DNA of 16,938 nt. Source: CAYGZA01 sp964354135. Its GTDB lineage: Bacteria; Planctomycetota; Planctomycetia; Pirellulales; Thermoguttaceae. The notes beneath the pieces are model-generated. The model was not told the origin of the DNA. It saw only the letters and a program-made list of their open reading frames with translations, and ran no database searches. The DNA is taken from assembly GCA_964354135.1 (NCBI GenBank), contig CAYGZA010000124.1, positions 1 through 16,938 of the forward strand. Reading direction: 5' to 3'. Positions 1-7,600 of this stretch are shown piece after piece (the first letter of the stretch is position 1; every line of letters starts with the position of its first letter). A program made the position numbers and the translations under genes.

Positions 1-652
1 CCACGTGGACCTCGCGCACCGCCTTCTGCGCCGCCACCAGCTCCTCGGCGGCCACGACCGGCTGGATCTCGTCGATCGGGTGGCCCCGCTGGAGCATCTC
101 GAGCATCTTCAGCTCTTCGTCCATGTTCGGATACCCGAGGCTGAACCGCATGAGGAAGCGGTCCAGTTGTGCCTCGGGGAGCGGGAAGGTCCCTTCGTGG
201 TCGATCGGGTTCTGCGTGGCAACGACCAAGAACGGCGGCTTGAGCGGGTGGGTCACGCCGTCGACGGTGACCCGGCCCTCGGCCATCGCCTCCAGCAGCG
301 CCGATTGCGTCCGCGGCGTGGCCCGATTGATCTCGTCGGCCAGCACGATCTGGGCGAAGACCGGCCCGGCGCGGAACTCGAACTCCGTGGTCTTGGGGTT
401 GAAGATCGACGCCCCGGTCACGTCGTTCGGCAAGAGGTCCGGCGTACACTGGATCCGCTTGAACGAGCAGCCCACGCTCCGGGCCAGGGCCCGGGCGAGC
501 ATCGTCTTAGCCACGCCGGGCACGTCCTCCAAAAGGATGTGCCCCTCGCAGAACCAGGAGACCAGCGAGAGGATGATCTGGCGGCGCTTGCCGACGATCA
601 CTTTCTCGACGTTGGCGATGATCTTCTTGGCGGTGGTGCTGGCGTCGGTCAT
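1..652 (-). CDS. MoxR-family AAA+ ATPase (C-terminus cut by window edge)
   Basis: About 217 N-terminal residues are present and the gene continues past position 1. It begins MTDASTTAKK and matches the MoxR AAA_3 core. The Walker A region reads LLEDVPGVAKTMLA (GVAKT, a common MoxR variant of GxGKT). It is followed by the MoxR signature CTPDLLPNDVTG and a Walker B region LADEINRATPRTQ, then sensor-1-like VVATQNP and the PLPEAQLDRFL segment. MoxR ATPases act as chaperone-like factors that mature or insert metal ions into partner proteins, often encoded with DUF58 and VWA-domain proteins; any such partners would lie beyond the left edge. The ATG at 652 was chosen because it gives the usual short MoxR N-terminus, although the frame stays open upstream. 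A promoter-like pair lies about 90 nt upstream on the same strand. The family call is very secure; the substrate is unknown. Confidence 0.95.
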   Translation of the reverse strand, partial: MTDASTTAKKIIANVEKVIVGKRRQIILSLVSWFCEGHILLEDVPGVAKTMLARALARSVGCSFKRIQCTPDLLPNDVTGASIFNPKTTEFEFRAGPVFAQIVLADEINRATPRTQSALLEAMAEGRVTVDGVTHPLKPPFLVVATQNPIDHEGTFPLPEAQLDRFLMRFSLGYPNMDEELKMLEMLQRGHPIDEIQPVVAAEELVAAQKAVREVHV

Positions 653-723
653 GCGAAGCTCTCGGCCCTTGACGTTGTGCCGGCAGGTCGCGAGGATCGG
701 CCGCCGCTGGCCGGCCTGGGTTC

Positions 724-753
724 TTGACAAGCGATCCCCCAAAAGGAGAATAT
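724..753 (+). promoter_or_regulatory. Possible sigma70-like promoter for the HNH gene
   Basis: A perfect -35 TTGACA (724-729) is followed 17-18 bp later by AGAATA/GAATAT (747-753). It overlaps the opposing MoxR promoter, so the two genes would compete for polymerase. The leader to the HNH ATG would be about 100 nt. The -10 match is only moderate. Confidence 0.4.
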
Positions 754-777
754 ACGTGAAGCGGCCGGCGAAATCAA
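749..777 (-). promoter_or_regulatory. Sigma70-like promoter for the MoxR gene
   Basis: On the minus strand TTGATT (777-772) is followed after exactly 17 bp by TATATT (754-749). The predicted start near 742 leaves a leader of about 90 nt before the MoxR ATG at 652. The AT-rich patch stands out in a GC-rich context. This is a pattern call only. Confidence 0.5.
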
Positions 778-858
778 CGGCCGGACATTGCCACTCTGTA
801 CGCTCCCGGGTAAGTCAGAAGTGCTGCTCGTCCGCAACGGCTTGTGAGGAGACAAACG

Positions 859-1194
859 ATGGCCAGAGAAGGAGATTTCCCGTCTCAGGTGAAGATCGAA
901 GCGTACCACCGGCAGGGCGGCGTCTGCGCAATGTGCGGCGTTCCGTTGTTCCCGCCGCGGTCGACGATGCCGTCTCCCCGAGGCGCGTATTCCGGAGAGG
1001 CGCACCACCTCCGGCCCCTCCACCACGGCGGCAAGCCCACCCTCGACAACTGCGTGTACCTCTGCTACGGCGATCACAAGCTGGTCGGCCACGGCATGGC
1101 CCCGTTCGGGATCGACAAGCAAGGCGGCAGCTCGCAAACGTGGGTGAAACTCTCCAAGGGGGATTTTCTCTACTGGGGGAAAGGGAAACGGTAG
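859..1194 (+). CDS. Small stand-alone HNH endonuclease
   Basis: This 111-residue protein has the layout of a zinc-stabilised HNH (beta-beta-alpha metal) nuclease. There is a CxxC knuckle at C23/C26, a histidine pair H49-H50 in AHHLRPLHHGG, the central N64, and a second zinc-type pair C69 and H73 in LCYGDH. HNH proteins of this kind cut DNA using a single divalent metal ion. I chose ATG 859 because AGGAG at 847-851 sits 7 nt upstream; the GTG at 844 lies just before that ribosome site. It is nearly all catalytic domain, with no DNA-binding, intein or phage-terminase module attached. Its neighbours are a divergent MoxR ATPase and, downstream, a tandem repeat. It could be a mobile-element or restriction remnant, or a defence or repair nuclease; the sequence does not decide. 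The active-site histidine assignment (H50) is inferred from motif spacing. Confidence 0.85.
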   Translation: MAREGDFPSQVKIEAYHRQGGVCAMCGVPLFPPRSTMPSPRGAYSGEAHHLRPLHHGGKPTLDNCVYLCYGDHKLVGHGMAPFGIDKQGGSSQTWVKLSKGDFLYWGKGKR

Positions 1195-1280
1195 TCGCCC
1201 GCCGTGTGCCGCCAATGCGTGCAATCCCGTTTTCCGAGCAAGAATCTCCCGCGCAGACTTCCGAAGTCTCGGAGACTTCG

Positions 1281-1380
1281 NNNNNNNNNNNNNNNNNNNN
1301 NNNNNNNNNNNNNNNNNNNNNNNNNNNNNNNNNNNNNNNNNNNNNNNNNNNNNNNNNNNNNNNNNNNNNNNNNNNNNNNN
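1281..1380. other. Assembly gap (100 N)
   Basis: There are exactly 100 unknown bases, the usual placeholder length. The flanks join in register with the neighbouring repeat copy if the gap is deleted, so the true content is probably zero or a whole number of 164-bp units. The break falls inside the right arm of the copy-1 hairpin. Confidence 0.98.
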
Positions 1381-1478
1381 GAAGTCTCTTTGGCTGCGGC
1401 TTTGCTGTGGTGCATTTGCGCGGCGATCTTCATCCACAACGTCACCGGCGAGACGGCCGACAGCCCCCGTTTCCGCCA

Positions 1479-1757
1479 ATGCGTGGCATCCCGTCTTCCG
1501 AGCAAGAATCTCCCGCGAAGACTTCCGAAGTCTCGGAGACTTCGGAAGTCTCTTTGGCTGCGGCTTTGCTGTGGTGCATTTGCGCGGCGATCTTCATCCG
1601 CAACGTCACCGGCGAGACGGCCGACAACCCCCGTTTCCGCAGCGCCCGGCAAGGCGTCCCGCCGCAACGGTGGAGGCTGTTCGACTCGCCTCGGGAGTTG
1701 GAGGCCGTCTGCGACGAGTTGACAAAGGAGCACGCCTGGAAGCCGGCCGCTCCTTGA
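1479..1757 (+). CDS. Possible small hypothetical protein arising from the last repeat copy
   Basis: This ORF of 92 residues starts at an ATG in repeat copy 2 (MRGIPSSEQESP). It reads through the hairpin as TSEVSETSEVS, then a short hydrophobic stretch (SLAAALLWCICAAIFI). It leaves the repeat near NPRF and ends in about 38 unique, charged residues finishing KEHAWKPAAP. The unique tail looks protein-like, which is the main reason to list it. Against it: there is no clear ribosome-binding site, no known family, both strands of the repeat are open, and copy 1's equivalent start runs out of frame into copy 2. It may be a gene whose 5' end was captured by a repeat, or a chance ORF. Confidence 0.3.
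   Translation: MRGIPSSEQESPAKTSEVSETSEVSLAAALLWCICAAIFIRNVTGETADNPRFRSARQGVPPQRWRLFDSPRELEAVCDELTKEHAWKPAAP
1519..1551. repeat. Perfect 16-bp inverted repeat (hairpin) inside each tandem unit
   Basis: The arm AGACTTCCGAAGTCTC (1519-1534) is followed by one central G and then its exact reverse complement (1536-1551). Each arm also contains the smaller palindrome GACTTC-C-GAAGTC or its complement, so several alternative foldings exist. The same structure starts at 1255 in copy 1, where the gap cuts the right arm. No T-run follows, so it is not a classical Rho-independent terminator. It resembles REP-type palindromes, though I cannot name a family. Confidence 0.85.
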
Positions 1758-1779
1758 TCTTGCGGCAACGCGGTGGCCC

Positions 1780-1808
1780 TTGCGGGGTGCCTCCGGGTGG
1801 GGTAGAAT
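1780..1808 (+). promoter_or_regulatory. Sigma70-like promoter for the protease gene
   Basis: TTGCGG (1780-1785) is separated by exactly 17 bp from TAGAAT (1803-1808). The predicted start near 1815 gives a leader of about 50 nt to the ATG at 1864. A strong ribosome-binding site (GGGGAGGG, 1852-1859) precedes that ATG. Confidence 0.5.
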
Positions 1809-1863
1809 CAAGCCGCCGTCGAATGGGGCGGTGTCGCGGACGATCCGATCCGGGGAGGGCGCC

Positions 1864-4503
1864 ATGTCGCAGAAACGCGTGGCTTTTCTGGGGTCGATTT
1901 GTTGGGCGATCTTCTTCCTGCAAGCCGGCTGCGGCCGCTATGAGCCGACCGGCAAACCCGCGGCGCCGCCCGCCGACCCGCCTGGGCAGGCGACAGCGGT
2001 CCCTGCCGGAACGGGTCAGCCCGGGGCACCGGCTTCGACCTCCGGGATTCCAGCGATGGCGACCGCCGGGTCTGCTCCCTCGCCCGCTCCGGTTGTCCCG
2101 TCCGTTTCGATGCTGACGCCCACGGCCAGCGCCGCGGGCCAGCCTTCGGCGCCCGTTGGGGCTTCCTCGCCCGGCAGCTCTGCGGCAGGGCCGGCCCTGC
2201 GCTATCGCTGGCAGGCCGGACAGCAATTCGCCTACCAGTTCTCCGCAGCCTCGGAGATGGAGAACACGCGGCGAACGATCGAAGGCCATGCTATCTACAG
2301 CCTCGCTTCGGGCAAAGACGCTGAAGACGCCGTACGACCTTCTCAGGAAGAGGGGACCGGCACTGCCTTCGCCATCACCTCGGATGGACTCCTGGTCACG
2401 TGCGCCCACGTCGTCCGACAGGCGGGCCGCATTGAGGTGACCCTCGGCGAGAAGAAGTACGACGCCGAGGTGTCGGCGATCGACAACTCCAACGACCTGG
2501 CCCTGCTCCGCGTCGGCGCCCAGGGGCTCGCACCCCTCCCTATCGGCAACTCGGAGAGGGTGCAGTTGGCCCAGGAAGTGTGCGTGGTCGGATACCCGCT
2601 GGCCAGCAAGTTGGGAAACAGTGTGAAGGTGACCCGCGGGAGCATCGCCGGCGTCGCGGACACCGAGGGCAACCGGCTGTTCCAGATCGACGGCAGCGTG
2701 AACCCGGGCAACAGCGGCGGCCCGGCGGTCAACGCCCGGGGCGAGGTGATCGGCGTGGTCAATGCGAAGCTGACCGGCGAGGACGTCTCGAACGTCGGTT
2801 TTGCCGTGCCGGTGGACCACCTGCGGCGGCTGCTGGAGGGCCGCGGGTTGCGTTTTGCGGCCACGGGGGCGGATGGGGACCTGGCCGGGCCGGAGCTTGC
2901 CCGGCGGGTTACCCCGTCGGTCGCCTTGGTGACCGTCTTCTCCGGCCCCGGCAAGGCGTGGGGGGCGAGCTTTATCACGCTCCGTTTTCAAGGCCGCCTG
3001 ACGGCGAAGAAGTGGCAAGTGGCGGGCCCCGGTCAGCAAGCCGTTGGGCTCCCCGAAGGGTCGCCGAAGGACGTAAGCGGCAGGATTCGCGTGGACGAGT
3101 TCGGGGCCATAGTGGACTCCAGCGGAGACACGAACTTGCCGTACTTCCTGGGTCCGCTGGGCCAGTTGGTCCTCGACCCGCTCTCGCCGACCGGCGAGCC
3201 AACGTGGCAGACGTCCGCGGCAAGCGCCCTGGTCTTGTCCCCGCCGGAGCGAGACCAGGGATTGTCGCCCATGGAGCGGTACGGCGGGTTCATGCGGCCG
3301 CCGGGGATGCCTGCGATCCCCAGGGGCCTTCGGCCGCCGGGAATCCCCCGGCCGCCGATCGGGCCAGGGTATTCCGGTCCGATGGGTCCCATGGGCCCAA
3401 TGGGACCGATGGGACCGCGGGGGCGGCGAGGCCCTTCGCGGTTCGGTCCGCCGGGGGGCATGGGTCCTGGGTCTGCCGCGCCTCAGCCTCAGGACCCGGA
3501 AACCAAGCCGTCGGCGATCGTCTTCCCGGCGCTGGAGCGAGTCGTATACGCGATCGGCCCTACCAGCGGCGAAGCGACGGTGATCACGAAGCGGTATTCG
3601 TTCGCGACATCCGAGAAAGGCGATCTGCCCCTGCAACTGCTCGTGTCGAGCGATGGCCAGATCACGTTCAACACCAAGGCCGGTCTGCCCGAGAAGATGG
3701 AAACCAAGGGAAGCCTCCGCGTGAAGGCCAAGAACGTGGAGGTGTCGATTCCCTTCTCGGCGAGCTACCAGCGCGTTGAGCCGGCCGCGGTCGTTGCGGC
3801 CTCAGTGCCCGCCGCGCCTGCCGTCAGGACGCCTCGGCCTTCGGGCGCTGCGGTGCCGGGCTCGCCGCCGGAACCCGCGTCCCCGAGGACGCAGCCACCG
3901 GAACCCGTCGCCGCGGTCCTCAGCCTGGACGCGGTCCTCGCAGAGATCAAATCCGCCGGCACGAGCGCCGAGCGCCAGACGGCCATCATGAAGCTGTCCC
4001 TCATTCCTTTCGACCAGGCGCGGCACGGCGACGTCGCCCGCGTGCTCAATTCCTTCCTGGCCGATCCCGACCGCCAGGTGCTCACCGCCACGCTCCGGGC
4101 CCTCGGAGTCTGGGGGCACCGCGGCAACGTGCCGGGCCTGTTGAAGCTCCTGGACGACGGCGATCGCACGACGCGGATGCACCTGATCCGGGCCCTCGGG
4201 CCGACCAAGGACGCTCGGGCCGCCGAGGCGGTCGCGCCCCTTCTGGCCAACTCCCAGGACCGGGCCTTGGCGGGGTTCGCTTTGCGGACGATGGGCCCGG
4301 TCGCTGAAGACGCCGTGATCCAGGTCCTGGAGCACAAGGACTTCTTTGTGCGGATCGAGGCCTGCCGCATCCTCGGCGACATCGGCGGCGCCAAGAGCAT
4401 CGCCGCCCTGAAGAAGACGGCGCAAGAGGATCCCCACAATTCCGCGAAGACTGCGGCGAAATTGACCTTGCGGCGGTTAGAGAGAAAAGCTTCGCGGGAG
4501 TAG
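1864..4503 (+). CDS. Exported HtrA/S1C-type trypsin-like serine protease with collagen-like and HEAT-repeat regions
   Basis: This is a protein of 879 residues. A hydrophobic N-terminus ends FLQAGC (Cys23), a near but not canonical lipobox, so lipid anchoring is likely but unproven. A Pro/Ala-rich linker runs to about residue 111. A beta-rich segment (112-149) precedes the protease domain (about 155-335), which has a full triad: H182 in TCAHVV, D211 in NSNDLALL, and S284 in GNSGGP. Beta-rich sequence resumes after the protease. A collagen-like run of GPM triplets lies at 505-520, then a further beta-rich segment and a second Pro-rich linker. HEAT/armadillo-type helical repeats (about 688-879) finish the protein. 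S1C proteases degrade or sense misfolded envelope proteins; here the usual PDZ domains are absent and the HEAT region may bind partners instead. The ATG at 1864 was chosen for its strong ribosome site and signal peptide. The protease call is secure; the substrate is unknown. Confidence 0.9.
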   Translation: MSQKRVAFLGSICWAIFFLQAGCGRYEPTGKPAAPPADPPGQATAVPAGTGQPGAPASTSGIPAMATAGSAPSPAPVVPSVSMLTPTASAAGQPSAPVGASSPGSSAAGPALRYRWQAGQQFAYQFSAASEMENTRRTIEGHAIYSLASGKDAEDAVRPSQEEGTGTAFAITSDGLLVTCAHVVRQAGRIEVTLGEKKYDAEVSAIDNSNDLALLRVGAQGLAPLPIGNSERVQLAQEVCVVGYPLASKLGNSVKVTRGSIAGVADTEGNRLFQIDGSVNPGNSGGPAVNARGEVIGVVNAKLTGEDVSNVGFAVPVDHLRRLLEGRGLRFAATGADGDLAGPELARRVTPSVALVTVFSGPGKAWGASFITLRFQGRLTAKKWQVAGPGQQAVGLPEGSPKDVSGRIRVDEFGAIVDSSGDTNLPYFLGPLGQLVLDPLSPTGEPTWQTSAASALVLSPPERDQGLSPMERYGGFMRPPGMPAIPRGLRPPGIPRPPIGPGYSGPMGPMGPMGPMGPRGRRGPSRFGPPGGMGPGSAAPQPQDPETKPSAIVFPALERVVYAIGPTSGEATVITKRYSFATSEKGDLPLQLLVSSDGQITFNTKAGLPEKMETKGSLRVKAKNVEVSIPFSASYQRVEPAAVVAASVPAAPAVRTPRPSGAAVPGSPPEPASPRTQPPEPVAAVLSLDAVLAEIKSAGTSAERQTAIMKLSLIPFDQARHGDVARVLNSFLADPDRQVLTATLRALGVWGHRGNVPGLLKLLDDGDRTTRMHLIRALGPTKDARAAEAVAPLLANSQDRALAGFALRTMGPVAEDAVIQVLEHKDFFVRIEACRILGDIGGAKSIAALKKTAQEDPHNSAKTAAKLTLRRLERKASRE

Positions 4504-4665
4504 GGGGCGGACCACCGCCGATCGCGCAACGATCGTGCTTGAGCCCAGGCGGGCGAGGCGATGCCCGAGCCGGGCAGTAAGATTCAAGAGTAGCCCGTTA
4601 CAGGTGCGGCTTGGAAGGAGCACTGCCCCATCAAAACCCGGAAACGTCACGGAGCGCGCCGACCC

Positions 4666-7600
4666 ATGAGAATCCCCGAACAACGAAGCCTTTCCGCCGA
4701 AGGTTGCCTTTGGACGGTCGGAATGTGGATTGCCTGGACCGGAGTGAGCCTGTGCCTGCCGTCACCCGTTGAGGCGGCCAAGGTCCAGAAGCGCTACTAC
4801 GCCCACCCGGCGGTCCACGACCGCTATGGGGTGATCGCCCCGTGGTACACCGCTCAGAACGGCCAGCTGGATTTCCGCGTCCGCGTCGCGGCGGAGACCC
4901 TGAAGCGCTACCCGTGGACGGACGCGAAGGCCGCTGCGGCCGCCGCCCCGCACTTCGTCTTCAACGGCCACTGGAAGATCGCGCCCGAGGGCACAATCAC
5001 CCCGGTGCCGATCAACGACTGGGACAACGGCGACCTGGGACAGCGGGCGGCCTACGTCCTCTTGGGCCTGGTGGACTACTACCGCTACTCGGGCGACGCG
5101 GCGGCCATCGGCCTGATCCATCTCCAGGCCGAGGGCCTCTTGGACCACTGCCTGACGCCGGCGGACCACCCGTGGCCGAAGTTCCTGATCAGCGTGCCGG
5201 TCAAGGGCAAGCCGTACGGCAAGTGTGACCCCAAGGGGATGATCCAGTTGGACATCGTGGCCGAGGTGGGGATCGGCCTCTTGAAGGCGTATCAAATGAC
5301 CGGCAACGAGCGGTGGCTCGACGCCTGCAAACATTGGGGCGACTTGATGGCCGCCAAGCGCAATCGCCAGCCCGGGGCCGCGCCCTGGGGCCGCTACGCC
5401 AACTCCGAGTCGGCCCCGTGGAAAGACGACAAGCAGACCGGAGGCGTCGTGTTTCTGCTCTATTTCTTCGACGAGCTCGTGCGCCTGGGATACACGGGCT
5501 CCAATGGCGAGATCGTCAAGGCCCGCGACGCCGGCCGGGCCTACCTCCGCGACGTCTTGCTGCCCGCGTGGACGGTCAACGACACCTGGGGCCGCAACTA
5601 CTGGGACTGGGCCGACCCGGTGCAGGCCGAAAACGTCACCGAGTTCGCCGCCCGCTACATGATGGACAACAAGGAGGCATTCCCCAACTGGAAGAACGAC
5701 GTGCGGAACATCCTCTCGCTCTTCTTCCACCGCACGAGCGTGGCGGTGGAGTCCTCGGGCGAGGTCTTCAGCGGGGCGTGGGCGTTCCCCGAATCGGCCG
5801 GCTGCTGCGGGCGGTCGCTCTGGTACGGGCCCATGGAATTGACCGTGCCGATCGCCCAGTACGCGGTGGAGACCGGCAGCCCCTGGGCCCGGGAGATCGC
5901 CCGGCGGATGCAGATCCTCGCCACCTACGATGGGCACGAGACGGGCGTGTCGGAGGACAACATCGACGGCGGCTTCGTCGTGAACGCCGACTGGTTCAAG
6001 ATCGCGCATCCCATGGCGCTGAAGCACCTCTTGGGCACGATCGCGTGGATGCCCGAGGAGTTCGGCCCGGCCCGCGAGAACCACATTGTGCGGAGCACGG
6101 GGGTGGTCAGCAATGTTCAGTATCTTGCCTCGATGGTCATCTACGATACGTTCGACGCCCCCTCGCCGGCGATCGACACGCTGCGTCTGAAGTTCTCGCC
6201 GAAAGTGATCACGAGCAGGGATGGGAGCCGGTACAACCCGTTTCCGCGGCGGGACCACTTGACGCAAAACGGGCATTCGGTCAAGTCGCTGCCCGGCGGC
6301 GATTTTCTGGTCAATGTCCGTCACGATGGCTTGCGTCAGATCTACATTCTCGGGGATGCCCTCGAAGCGGGTCCCGTCGCTCTTGCCGCCAAGCATGACT
6401 TTCCCGGCGGACCCCATCGCGCCCTCACCTTCGAGGGAAGCTGGTCGGAGTCTCCCCCCGTCTGTCGCGCGGCCGAGCAGGCCGGCGCATCGACGGCTGT
6501 CAAGTTCAGCGGCAACGGCGTCCGGGTCGTCGGCGACGTCGCACCCGACGGTGGCCTGGCCGAAATCCATCTTGACGGCGTCAAGCAATTCGTCGGGATC
6601 GACTGCTGGAACCCGAAGCCCCGGAGCCTCCAGACCCTGTACTATCGCAACGGTCTGCCCGATGGCGAGCACACCTTGAAAGTCGTCGTGCAAGGAAAAC
6701 GGAACCCATATTCCCAGGGCAAAAAGGTCTACGTCTCCCACGTGGCCTGGTCGGACACAAAGGGCGCTGCCGACTCTGGCGTAGGCCGCGGGCCGACGGA
6801 GGTCCAGCGCATGGTCTTCGGCTACACCGGGCGGGAGGACCTGAAGGACTCGGCCGGCAACCTGTGGCGGCCGGCCACGGAATGGATCGCCCGGCTCGGC
6901 ACGATGGCCGACAGCGTCGCGGCCAGTTGGTGGACCACTCCGTGCCCGGAGCCGATCACGGGAACCAAGGACCCGCAGCTCTACCGCTACGGCGCTCACG
7001 TCAGAGACTTCACCGTCAATGTGACCGTGGGCCCGGGCAAGTACTGTGTGCGGCTGAAGTTCGCGGCCACTCGCGGCCAGGACCCGAAACGCAAGTGCGT
7101 CAGCGTGGAGATCAACGGCCAACGCGTGGTCACCCGGATGGACGTGGCGGCCACGGCCGGCGGGCCGAACAAGGCCGTCGATCTGGTCTTCAACGACATC
7201 GCCCCGCGCAACGGCGTGATCGACGTCCGCTTCCTCGGCGGCGACCCGGACCAGGGAATCCGCGGCGAGGCCTTTTGCCAGGCCATTGAGGTCGGGCCCG
7301 GCAGCGGCGGCGAAGGGGCAAAGCCCGTCACGGGCGAAGTGCCGCCCGAGTTGAACCGGCTGGTCAACTCCGATTTCGAGGAAGGCGTACACGGGGTCGC
7401 GGGGACGCAGGATACGGCCGAAACGCAAACGCCGCAGGGATGGCGCTACCGCTTCCTGGGCAAGAACCAGGGGATCGTCTGGGGCGAATCGGCTTTTGTG
7501 GCTCACCCGCAGTCGGGCCTGCCGCGTCCCCGGAGCGGCAAAGAGGCCCTCCGCACCCACGCCATGGAAAAGGACGCGCACACCGTCGTCTTCCAGGAGG

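Larger units (their letters stand above)
1209..1636. repeat. 164-bp tandem direct repeat, two visible copies, interrupted by an assembly gap
   Basis: Copy 1 spans 1209-1472 (including 100 N) and copy 2 spans 1473-1636. Both begin CCGCCAATGCGTG. With the N run removed, copy 1 is exactly 164 bp, the same as copy 2. I count about six substitutions between them, or roughly 96 percent identity. A weaker match to the unit's end extends a few bases before 1209. After 1636 the sequence diverges into unique DNA following CCGC. 164 is not a multiple of three, so consecutive copies shift reading frame, which argues against a simple coding repeat. Each copy carries a 16-bp-arm hairpin. Confidence 0.9.

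Noticed and set aside
844..858. GTG 844 as the HNH start
   Set aside because: It would place the start codon upstream of the good AGGAG ribosome site at 847-851, which is correctly spaced for ATG 859.
1519..1551. The repeat hairpin as a Rho-independent terminator for the HNH gene
   Set aside because: It has no following T-run, lies hundreds of bases downstream of the HNH stop, and is repeated in tandem.
1209..1636. The tandem repeats as a CRISPR array
   Set aside because: The units are 164 bp with no unique spacers between them, and no cas genes are present.
123..1757. A 544-codon plus-strand ORF spanning the MoxR antisense region, the HNH gene and the repeat
   Set aside because: It lies antisense to the clear MoxR gene, overlaps the HNH gene in another frame and crosses the N gap. 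Only its last part from 1479 has any coding character.
1606..3636. A 676-codon minus-strand ORF under the protease gene
   Set aside because: It is antisense to a protease with an intact catalytic triad, and is extremely Arg/Pro-rich without recognisable motifs.
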